This document shows, one piece after another, positions 1 through 6,349 of a stretch of 18,309 bases of DNA. Positions within the stretch are counted from its first letter, which is position 1. Each line of letters starts with the position of its first letter. Made by a program: the position numbers and the translations under genes. The notes under the pieces were generated by a model that was not told the origin of the DNA, did no database searches, and saw nothing but the letters and a program-made list of their open reading frames with translations. Source of the DNA: Verrucomicrobia bacterium UBA740 (GTDB lineage: Bacteria > Verrucomicrobiota > Kiritimatiellia > RFP12 > UBA1067); NCBI GenBank assembly GCA_002298665.1, contig DBKW01000084.1:1-18309 (forward strand). Direction: 5' to 3'.

Positions 1-101
1 ACCATTGGGTTGGGGGCGGGGCTGTCACGGCGGGCGGCAGGGGCGTACGGTTCCTGCCACGAAGGGGGCGGGGACAGGGGGAGATGCGATTGGTCGGGGG
101 G

Positions 102-130
102 TTGTCAGAACGCAATAGAAATTGTATAAT
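102..130 (+). promoter_or_regulatory. Sigma70-type promoter of the pyrH block
   Basis: A -35 element TTGTCA (102-107) and a consensus -10 element TATAAT (125-130) are separated by exactly 17 bases. In a G-rich surround this is a striking match to the housekeeping sigma consensus. The expected start of transcription is about 136-137, only 7-8 bases before the ATG at 144, so the leader would be too short to hold a Shine-Dalgarno site. A run of six G (96-101) directly abuts the -35 box. Confidence 0.8.
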
Positions 131-143
131 AGTGGACGTGAAA

Positions 144-872
144 ATGAATAAGGACAATTTGAAGTACAACCGCATTTTGCTCAAGCTCTCGGGCGAGGTG
201 CTCGGGAACCGCGAGACGGGCGAGTGCATAGACCCGGCGCGGCTGGCGTTCATGGCCGAGCAGGTCAAGAAGATACACGAGCTGGGCGTGCAGGTGGGCA
301 TCGTGCTGGGCGGCGGCAACATCTTCCGCGGCTTGACGGGCGCGGGCAAGGGCGTGAACCGGGTGACGGGCGACTCCATGGGGATGCTCGCGACGATCAT
401 CAACGGGCTGGCGATGATGAACGCGCTGGAGACGATTGGCGTGCCCACGCGCGTGATGACGGCCATCGCCATCGACAAACTCGCCGAGCCGTTCATCCAG
501 CGCAAGGCGCTGCGCCATTTCGAGAAGGGGCGCGTGGTGGTGTTCGCCGGCGGCACGGGCAATCCCTACTTCTCGACGGATACGGCCGCGGCCCTGCGCG
601 CGAGCGAAATCGGCGCGGACGCGCTTTTGAAGGCCACGAAAGTGGACGGCGTCTACACGGCCGACCCGAAGAAAGATCCGCACGCCCAGCGGTACGGTTC
701 GCTGAAGTACGAGGTGGCGCTCGAGAAGCGGCTGAAGGTCATGGACAGCGCGGCGTTCGCCCTGTGCATGGACAACGGCATCCCCATCATCGTGTTCGAT
801 TTCTTCGACGGCGACGCGCTCGAGCGCGTCGTGAAGGGCGAGGCCGTGGGTACGCTCGTCAGCGACAAATAA
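144..872 (+). CDS. pyrH: UMP kinase (uridylate kinase)
   Basis: The 242-aa product phosphorylates UMP to UDP with ATP, the committed kinase step for pyrimidine nucleotides; it acts in the cytoplasm and bacterial forms are hexamers of the amino-acid-kinase fold. Visible motifs are KLSGE (residues 14-18), the phosphate-binding loop GGGNIFRG (56-63), GDSMGMLAT (77-84) and the nucleotide-binding stretch around GGTGNPYFSTDTAA (136-149), followed by DGVYTADPKKDP (168-179). Length matches the family (about 240 aa). The frame is open back to an ATG at 84, but that start lies upstream of the promoter -10 box (125-130) and adds a tail absent from the family, so the ATG at 144 is preferred; there is no Shine-Dalgarno site before it. 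frr follows after 41 bases, the conserved pyrH-frr order found in many bacteria. Confidence 0.97.
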   Translation: MNKDNLKYNRILLKLSGEVLGNRETGECIDPARLAFMAEQVKKIHELGVQVGIVLGGGNIFRGLTGAGKGVNRVTGDSMGMLATIINGLAMMNALETIGVPTRVMTAIAIDKLAEPFIQRKALRHFEKGRVVVFAGGTGNPYFSTDTAAALRASEIGADALLKATKVDGVYTADPKKDPHAQRYGSLKYEVALEKRLKVMDSAAFALCMDNGIPIIVFDFFDGDALERVVKGEAVGTLVSDK

Positions 873-913
873 GGACTTTTCCCAAAGACACGCTACATCA
901 AGGATAGAAGAAA

Positions 914-1477
914 ATGGAAACGACAGCAGAAGTTTTGAACGACGCGAACGTCAAGATCCAGAAGAGTTTTGACGCGCTCAAGAACCAGTTCGCCGGCTTG
1001 CGCACAGGCAAGGCGAATCCGTCCATGGTGGACGGGATCAAGGTGGACTACTACGGCGCGCCCACGCCGATCAAGAATCTCGGGACGATTTCCACGCCCG
1101 AGCCGCGGCAGATCAAGATCACGCCTTTCGACCCGACGGTTCTGGCGGAGATGAACAAGGCGATTCTGGCGGCCAATCTGGGCGTCACGCCGCAGACGGA
1201 CGGCAAGGTTCTGCGCATCACGGTGCCGGAACTGAACGAGGAGCGCCGCAAGGAGATCGTCAAGGTCGCCAAGACTCAGGCGGAGGCGCAAAAGGTCGCC
1301 ATGCGGAACGTGCGCCGCGAGGCGAACGATCTGGCGAAGAAGCTCGAGAAGGACAAGAAGATTTCCGAAGACGACCTCAAGCAGGTGCTGGAAAAGATCC
1401 AGAAGGCGACGGACGCGGGAATCGCCAAGATCGATTCGGAACTGAAGGCGAAAGAAGCTGAAATCATGGCGGTCTGA
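914..1477 (+). CDS. frr: Ribosome recycling factor
   Basis: The 187-aa protein splits post-termination ribosomes together with EF-G. It shows family hallmarks: an N-terminal helix ending in FAGLRTGKANPSMVDGIKV (about residues 27-45), then PIKNLGTISTPEPRQIKITPFD, GVTPQTDGKVLRITVPELNEERR (about 90-112), and the long basic helices of domain I at the C-terminus. Length is typical (185-187 aa). A Shine-Dalgarno-like AGGA (901-904) lies nine bases before the ATG. It is the second gene of the pyrH block, and the shared operon fits its housekeeping role in translation. Confidence 0.97.
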   Translation: METTAEVLNDANVKIQKSFDALKNQFAGLRTGKANPSMVDGIKVDYYGAPTPIKNLGTISTPEPRQIKITPFDPTVLAEMNKAILAANLGVTPQTDGKVLRITVPELNEERRKEIVKVAKTQAEAQKVAMRNVRREANDLAKKLEKDKKISEDDLKQVLEKIQKATDAGIAKIDSELKAKEAEIMAV

Positions 1478-1515
1478 TCCGTCCGCGGCGGCAGGCAGTC
1501 CAAACCAGGAAGAAC

Positions 1516-1521
1516 AGGAGG
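1516..1521 (+). promoter_or_regulatory. Consensus ribosome binding site AGGAGG
   Basis: A perfect AGGAGG sits four bases before the ATG at 1526. It is the strongest Shine-Dalgarno site in the window and fixes the start of the unrecognised membrane protein. It suggests that this gene is translated independently and well, in contrast to the SD-less starts of pyrH and of the LpxC-like gene. Confidence 0.8.
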
Positions 1522-1525
1522 CGAT

Positions 1526-2290
1526 ATGGCAGAGACAGACAATTCCAGCGCAAAGACACCGTTCAAGCCGGTACTGCACGGGCGCGGCGCGGAACCCGCG
1601 TCCCCGACGCTTCATCCTGAGAGCGCGGCTCCCGAGAGCGCGGCTCCCGAGGCCGCGGCGCCCGAACCGCCGCCTGCGCGCGAGACGCTTGCGGGCGAGG
1701 CGAGCGCCATCGACCGCCTGAAAGGCATGACGCAGCGCATGAAGTCCATTACGCAGGAGATTCCGGCGCAGGCGATTCTGCATCGCACGGGAATCATCGC
1801 GACCCAGGCGGCCGTGAGCGAGTCGCAGGAGCAGGCGGCCAAGGCGAAGACGATGCGCATTTCGCTCGCGGACGCAATCGGGGTGGCGCCGACGACGGGA
1901 GAGGCGGCCGCCCGGCCGATGAAGACGATACGCATCAAGCGTCCGGTGGATCTGCCGCGTTCGGCGGGGGCGACCGCCGCGGAGGCGGCGCCGGAGCCTA
2001 CGCTGACCCAGCGGCGGACCTTGCGCATCGCGCGCCCCCAGGCGAGTTCGAAATTGCCGCGTCCGGGGCTGGCGCGTCCGGTCCAAAACGCCGCGGCGGA
2101 AGCGCGCACGGAAGAGAATGTGCCGGAGATCGCGGACATACCCGAGACGCCGGTCGCGGATCTCGCGTCCGAGCGGGTGCAGGCGGACGTGCCGTCGTCC
2201 ATTGCCGTATTGAGCCTCATCGTGCAGATCGCCGCATGCGCGATCATGGGTTTTGTGGCGTGGCTTCTGTACAGCACGCCCGCCGTCTAA
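1526..2290 (+). CDS. Unrecognised low-complexity protein with C-terminal membrane helix
   Basis: I do not recognise this 254-aa protein. It begins with a Pro/Ala/Glu-rich segment containing three five-residue repeats (ESAAP, ESAAP, EAAAP; residues 32-46). A possible helix follows around residues 60-105. Then come three short basic motifs of the form [K/R]T-hydrophobic-RI: KTMRISLADA (108-117), KTIRIKRPVD (133-142) and RTLRIARPQA (164-173). An acidic linker leads to one hydrophobic helix at about 226-249, very near the C-terminus. No signal peptide is seen, so the likely topology is tail-anchored with a long, mostly disordered cytoplasmic part. A perfect ribosome binding site and position between frr and an ABC exporter argue that it is a real gene. 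The frame is intact and base use matches its neighbours. Function is unknown; a scaffold or adaptor is only a guess. Confidence 0.8.
   Translation: MAETDNSSAKTPFKPVLHGRGAEPASPTLHPESAAPESAAPEAAAPEPPPARETLAGEASAIDRLKGMTQRMKSITQEIPAQAILHRTGIIATQAAVSESQEQAAKAKTMRISLADAIGVAPTTGEAAARPMKTIRIKRPVDLPRSAGATAAEAAPEPTLTQRRTLRIARPQASSKLPRPGLARPVQNAAAEARTEENVPEIADIPETPVADLASERVQADVPSSIAVLSLIVQIAACAIMGFVAWLLYSTPAV
1619..1663 (+). repeat. Three tandem 15-base repeats inside a CDS
   Basis: GAGAGCGCGGCTCCC occurs twice in direct succession (1619-1633, 1634-1648) and is followed by a diverged third copy GAGGCCGCGGCGCCC (1649-1663). The repeats stay in frame and encode ESAAP-ESAAP-EAAAP. The two identical copies imply a recent slippage duplication, which an unstructured linker tolerates. 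Confidence 0.85.
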
Positions 2291-2309
2291 AGAACGGACC
2301 GTCGGCGAC

Positions 2310-3191
2310 ATGGGTCCACGCTCGGCCGTCCTTCGCGCATCGTTTTTCGAGGTGCTCTGCGAACCGTTGTCGCTTCTGCTCACGCTAGGAGCCTTGGCGC
2401 TTATGGTCGTCGGGGCAGTTTTCCACTGCCACAATTTCGGCGAGCCGGCGCGACTTGTCTGCGAATTGGGGCTTTCGGCGCAGATGATCGGGGGGATCGC
2501 GATCGGGGTGTCCGCCGCGGCGCGCACGTTCGGACGCGAAGAAGCGAGCGGCACGCTGGCCATGACGCTGGCGCATCCGCTTTCCCGGGGCGGTTTTTTT
2601 CTCGCGAAGTGCGCGGGCGTCTGGGCTGGGGCGGGCTTGCTCATGTGGACTATCTATTGCCTGACGGTTGCGCTTGCGCGGGGGGCCCTCGCGGGTCACG
2701 TGCTCGCGGCGCATACGGGCGATGTGCCGCGCATCTGGGGTCCGCTCGTGGCGGTCGCGGTGGGGGCGCCGCTGGCGGCCCTGTGCTGGGGGGCGATTTG
2801 GAACCGTCTGACGCGGGGGCGGTTCGTCTGCACGGCGCTTGTCGCGCTGGCGGCGCTTTCGAGCGCGTCGCTTCTGTTGCCGTGGTCCGATTGGCGTCTT
2901 GCCGGGGAATTGCTGGCTTCGTCCGTTCTGCTTCTTTTCCCGACGGCCGTTTTCATCGTATTGGCCGCGGCGGCGACTGTGCGGCTGGGGGAGCGCGCGG
3001 CGGTCGCGCTGGCATTGGGCGTATTCGTCTCGACCTTGCCGCTACTGGGCAACTATTATCCCTCGGCCCGCGTCCTGCGGGAGGGGTTTGCGTGGCGCGA
3101 CGGGTTGTGCGCCGCGTTCGCGGCGCTACCGCTTTTGGCTGGATTGGGGGCGCTGGGTGTGTATTTTTTGGATCGAAAGGACATTGGCTGA
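2310..3191 (+). CDS. ABC-2 type transporter permease, first subunit
   Basis: This 293-aa integral membrane protein has about six to eight hydrophobic segments (roughly 20-38, 55-72, 100-122, 142-164, 172-190, 205-225, 228-245, 265-286). Residues 76-100 contain the pattern EEASGTLAMTLAHPLSRGGF, which resembles the conserved cytoplasmic helix preceding TM3 in ABC-2 permeases of the ABC-type multidrug/NosY/GldF style. The ATPase follows with a TGATG stop/start overlap, so the two are translationally coupled, and a second permease comes after it. The substrate is unknown. The start at ATG 2310 is 19 bases after the preceding stop and has no clear ribosome binding site. Assignment as an ABC-2 permease rests on this motif plus context. 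Confidence 0.85.
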   Translation: MGPRSAVLRASFFEVLCEPLSLLLTLGALALMVVGAVFHCHNFGEPARLVCELGLSAQMIGGIAIGVSAAARTFGREEASGTLAMTLAHPLSRGGFFLAKCAGVWAGAGLLMWTIYCLTVALARGALAGHVLAAHTGDVPRIWGPLVAVAVGAPLAALCWGAIWNRLTRGRFVCTALVALAALSSASLLLPWSDWRLAGELLASSVLLLFPTAVFIVLAAAATVRLGERAAVALALGVFVSTLPLLGNYYPSARVLREGFAWRDGLCAAFAALPLLAGLGALGVYFLDRKDIG

Positions 3192-3946
3192 TGGAAGCGG
3201 TCATCCAACTCGAGGGCGTGGCCAAGACATTCCGCGATTTCTGGCTGCGGCCGGTCGTGGAGGCGGTCAAGGGGCTTGATTTGCGCGTGAACCGCGGCGA
3301 AATATTCGGTTTGCTGGGTCCGAACGGAAGCGGCAAGTCGACCACGATCAAGATGATATTGGGGCTTTTGGCGCCCACGCGGGGGAAGGTTTCGCTTTTC
3401 GGCCTGCCGCCCCAGTCGCTCGCCGCGCGGCGGAAGTTGGGCTATTTGCCGGAATTGAGCTATCTGTATCCGTTTTTGTCCGCGAAAGAGACGCTGGCGT
3501 ATTATGCGGGGCTCTGCAATCTGCCGCGGCGGACGGCCCGCGCGCGGGCGGACGAATTGCTGGCCATGGTGGGGCTGGAGGGCGTTTCAACGCGCGCGGT
3601 CGGCGGATTTTCGAAGGGGATGGCGCGGCGTCTGGCGCTGGCCTGCGCCCTGATCGGGCGTCCCGAACTGCTCATTCTGGACGAACCCACGAGCGGTCTC
3701 GACCCGGTTTCGACGAACGAGGTCAAAGTCCTCGTCAAAACCTTGGCACAGGCGGGCATGACGATTCTCATGACCTCGCACCTGCTGGGCGACGCGCAGG
3801 ACGTCTGCGACCGGTTCGCCATACTGGACCAGGGCTTGAAAGTGGCGGAAGGGGATATCAAATCGCTGAAAACTTCGCTTCAGAGCTACTTTCTGTCCAA
3901 AGTGGGCGAGGGGCAGGCGTTCAAGGTCGCGTCCTTCCTGCTATGA
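3191..3946 (+). CDS. ABC transporter ATP-binding protein
   Basis: The 251-aa ATPase subunit drives the adjoining ABC-2 permeases. Motifs in order: Walker A GPNGSGKST (residues 43-51), a Q-loop position reading GYLPE (84-88, Glu in place of the classical Gln, as is frequent in NatA-like subunits), signature GFSKGM (139-144, a degenerate LSGGQ), Walker B LLILDE followed by PTSGLDP (160-172), and the H-loop His in TSHLL (197). All catalytic elements are present, so it should hydrolyse ATP. Its ATG overlaps the stop of the upstream permease and its own stop overlaps the next ATG (ATGA at 3943), the layout of a three-gene exporter cassette. The frame is open further upstream, but homology begins here. 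Confidence 0.95.
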   Translation: MEAVIQLEGVAKTFRDFWLRPVVEAVKGLDLRVNRGEIFGLLGPNGSGKSTTIKMILGLLAPTRGKVSLFGLPPQSLAARRKLGYLPELSYLYPFLSAKETLAYYAGLCNLPRRTARARADELLAMVGLEGVSTRAVGGFSKGMARRLALACALIGRPELLILDEPTSGLDPVSTNEVKVLVKTLAQAGMTILMTSHLLGDAQDVCDRFAILDQGLKVAEGDIKSLKTSLQSYFLSKVGEGQAFKVASFLL

Positions 3947-5208
3947 CCGGGCTCATACAGATTGTGCTTCTCGAGTTGCGTGCGCTTCTGCGCACGGGTC
4001 TGTTGCCGCTGTTGTGGCTTTTTGCATTTTTATGGACGTTCTGCGCGCCTTTCTGGCTGCAGACGGACGGGACGGAAGCGGGCGCCCGCGAACTCTGCCT
4101 CATGTACGGCGTCGGGACGGTGTTCGTCGTTGCGCTTGTCGCTTTCGGCGGCGCGGCGGCGGGGTCCCTCGCGAAGGAACGCGAGGCCAAGCGCCTGCAA
4201 CTCTCGCTCGTCCGCCCCACGGCACTTTTCCTGTTTGCCTGGGGACGCATGGCGGCCTACACGCTCGCGTGCGCCTCGGTCATCGTCGTTTCGCTCGTCC
4301 TGGCGGCATTTCAGGGCGACCCTTCACGGCCGACGTACGAAGTCCGCCAGCCGCTTTTGCCCACGCCGGCGGAAGAGGCCGAGGTGGCGTATGCGGACTA
4401 CATGTCGCGCGCCGAGACGCCGGAGAAGGTGAAGAAAATGAAAAAGGCCGATGTGCTGCGGATTCTCGAGCAGAAGTCCTATGAACGCTACGAGACGATA
4501 CCCCCGCAGGCGGTGTCGTCCTGGCGTTTTTCGCTTGGGAGGTCCGATTCCGCGTGTGCACGCCGGATTCGCCTCAAGTTCACCACGCCCTACGAGACGC
4601 GGGCGGAGGTTCAAGGCGTCCTTTCATGCGGTGCGGCGTCCGTGGCGGTCACAAACGTGGCGAAAGCCGTATTGCTCGTTCCGTTGCCGGCGGGGTGTGT
4701 GACGAATGGCGCGGCGTCCGTCACGGTATCCTTCCGCAACACCGGACGGAGCACGTTGATGTTGCGTCCGCGCCGGGATGTGCAGCTTCTCGAGGAGAAG
4801 GGGACGTTTGCGCGGAATCTAGTGCGGGCCGGCGTCGTCCTTGTTTCGCTGGCCGCGCTGATCCTGGCGCCCGCCGTCTTTCTGGGCGCAGGTTTGGGGC
4901 GGAGCGTCGCCGTTTTCACCCTGTTCGGATTCCTGTTCGTGTCGGCCGCCGGACCCGACATCATCGAAAACTATCCCGATCCGCTCGAGTCGAAGCGGAT
5001 GGACCGTCTGGGGCTGGAGTTGACGCGGTCCATCTGGTGGATTTCGCGGCCGTTCGCCCGGCCTTTGCCGGTAAGAGCACTTGTCGCGGACGAATGTGTC
5101 GCGCAGGGGGAGCTTTTGGCGACGGTCGTCGTCTCCCTCGGCATCGTGCCGGCCGTTTTTGCCGTGCTGTCCGCCTATGTTCTGCGGCGGAAAGAGGAAG
5201 GCTTGTAA
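3943..5208 (+). CDS. ABC-2 type permease with large extracytoplasmic domain
   Basis: This 421-aa membrane protein is the second permease of the cassette. Hydrophobic segments fall at about 18-39, 54-75, 95-123, then 293-316, 320-337 and 390-414. Between the third and fourth lies a hydrophilic domain of about 170 residues (124-290) that should face the periplasm. Its first part (about 140-185) is charged and helical, and the rest is beta-rich with three cysteines (about 205, 229, 252). The segment GSLAKEREAKRLQLSLVRP (74-92) matches the ABC-2 pre-TM3 cytoplasmic pattern. The ATG overlaps the ATPase stop. An asymmetric permease pair with one soluble insert suggests export of, or interaction with, an envelope component, but the substrate cannot be read from the sequence. 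A gap of 115 bases with a new promoter follows. Confidence 0.85.
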   Translation: MTGLIQIVLLELRALLRTGLLPLLWLFAFLWTFCAPFWLQTDGTEAGARELCLMYGVGTVFVVALVAFGGAAAGSLAKEREAKRLQLSLVRPTALFLFAWGRMAAYTLACASVIVVSLVLAAFQGDPSRPTYEVRQPLLPTPAEEAEVAYADYMSRAETPEKVKKMKKADVLRILEQKSYERYETIPPQAVSSWRFSLGRSDSACARRIRLKFTTPYETRAEVQGVLSCGAASVAVTNVAKAVLLVPLPAGCVTNGAASVTVSFRNTGRSTLMLRPRRDVQLLEEKGTFARNLVRAGVVLVSLAALILAPAVFLGAGLGRSVAVFTLFGFLFVSAAGPDIIENYPDPLESKRMDRLGLELTRSIWWISRPFARPLPVRALVADECVAQGELLATVVVSLGIVPAVFAVLSAYVLRRKEEGL

Positions 5209-5259
5209 TTTCCGCCTTTTCCGCGCATTTCCGCCGTGAAGCTTCCGGGTGCAGCTGCG

Positions 5260-5275
5260 GATTTTAAGGAAAATC
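5260..5275 (+). other. Small stem-loop between transcription blocks
   Basis: GATTTT and AAAATC form a perfect six-base stem around the loop AAGG, extendable by two GC pairs with one bulged G. It lies between the exporter stop (5208) and the promoter of the LpxC-like gene. No T-tract follows on either strand, so it is at best a weak terminator. Confidence 0.35.
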
Positions 5276-5307
5276 GCCAAATAATCGTGCACGAGTGCGC
5301 GAAAATA

Positions 5308-5316
5308 TGATACAAT
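5308..5316 (+). promoter_or_regulatory. Extended -10 promoter giving a leaderless mRNA
   Basis: TGATACAAT is an extended -10 element (TG at 5308-5309, TACAAT at 5311-5316). A 17-base spacing would put the -35 at 5288-5293 (TGCACG), which is poor, as is common with extended -10 promoters. Transcription should start at about 5323-5324, which is the A of the ATG itself. The first gene of the block would therefore be translated from a leaderless message. Confidence 0.6.
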
Positions 5317-5323
5317 ATATGAG

Positions 5324-6349
5324 ATGGAAGTGACGAATTACGAGATTGGCCGAGTCGTATTCGGCAGCGCCGCGTCGATAGCGGCCGCCTACGACCGGTT
5401 TCGGGCGCAGGAGATCGACGAGATCCGTTTGGCGGAGGATCCGTCCGCCTCTTTTTCGCCGAAACGGCGCACACTTGAACGCGAGGCGCCGGTCGCGGGC
5501 GTGGGGACTTTCCGCGGATCCGAGAAGCGGACGCTGATATTTGCGCCGAGCACGCGTCCGGGGTGGTGGATCCGCCGCATGGACCTGCCGGAGCAGCTCG
5601 ACACGCGCATTTCCATCGAGAATCTGTGGACGAGCGCGCAGAATCTGGTCATGCGCTCGGGCTCGCCGCACAACTACCTGCGCATGGTGGAGCATATCGT
5701 CGCGCTGAAGGCGGGGCTCGGGGTGGACGACGTGCTGCTCAAGACGTACAGCGGGGATCCTCCGCTCTTCGACCAGTCGTCCTTGCCGCTCGTGAAGGCG
5801 GTCGAGCATGCGCATATTATAGAGGAGGATGTGCCGGCTTCGTACGTGACGGTGCGCGAACCCGTGGCGTTCGGCGGCAAGCGCGGCGATTTTCTGCTCT
5901 TTCTGCCGGCCCGGGAGGGGCAGCGGACGCTGCGCATCGACTGCGCGATTTCGTGGAACACGGTCATCGGCCAGCAGCGCGTCCTGTTCGACGCCACGCC
6001 GGAGACCTTCCGCTACGCCGCGCTGGCGCGCACGAACGCGACGCACCGGCAGTATGTGCTGGCGAAAACCGTGGGCAAGCTTTTCGCCGCCACGCGCAAC
6101 TGGGGGTACAACGAGCGCAACATCCTGATCCACGGTCCGCGGCGCTACTACACGAAACCGCGCTTCCCGGTTAAGGACAAGTTTCTCGAACCCGTGTGGC
6201 ATCGGGCCACGCTGGACCTCATGGCGGCGCTCTCGCTGACGGGAGCGGATCGTTTCGCCGGTACCGTCGTCAGCTACCGGGCGGGGCATACGCTGGATTG
6301 CGATGCCGTGCGCGCACTTTACAGGAACAATCTACTATGCTCAATCTGA
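5324..6349 (+). CDS. Divergent LpxC-family protein (UDP-3-O-acyl-GlcNAc deacetylase-like)
   Basis: This 341-aa protein aligns along its length with LpxC, the zinc deacetylase of lipid A synthesis. RTL...GVG...IRRMDL (residues 49-88) matches the first fold. MVEHIVALKAGLGVDD (121-136) keeps the Glu-His pair equivalent to E78/H79 of E. coli, and ARTNA and AGHTLD (320-325, His equivalent to H265) are also recognisable. Several active-site features differ. The HTG of the first fold is FRG. The HKMLDAIGD motif reads HRATLDLMAA (293-302), so Lys239 is Arg, one residue is inserted between the two zinc ligands, and Asp246 is Ala. There is an extra N-terminal segment of about 45 residues. It overlaps the exonuclease gene by 13 bases. 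It may be a diverged paralogue with altered or lost catalysis, or a clade-specific LpxC. Family assignment is firm; activity is uncertain. Confidence 0.82.
   Translation: MEVTNYEIGRVVFGSAASIAAAYDRFRAQEIDEIRLAEDPSASFSPKRRTLEREAPVAGVGTFRGSEKRTLIFAPSTRPGWWIRRMDLPEQLDTRISIENLWTSAQNLVMRSGSPHNYLRMVEHIVALKAGLGVDDVLLKTYSGDPPLFDQSSLPLVKAVEHAHIIEEDVPASYVTVREPVAFGGKRGDFLLFLPAREGQRTLRIDCAISWNTVIGQQRVLFDATPETFRYAALARTNATHRQYVLAKTVGKLFAATRNWGYNERNILIHGPRRYYTKPRFPVKDKFLEPVWHRATLDLMAALSLTGADRFAGTVVSYRAGHTLDCDAVRALYRNNLLCSI

Noticed and set aside
84..143. Upstream ATG at 84 as the pyrH start
   Set aside because: It precedes the -10 element at 125-130, so it would not be on the transcript, and the 20 extra residues do not match the UMP kinase N-terminus.
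893..2644. 583-codon antisense frame opposite frr and the membrane-protein gene
   Set aside because: Same shadow effect. It spans two genes and an intergenic gap, has an abnormal composition and no ribosome binding site.
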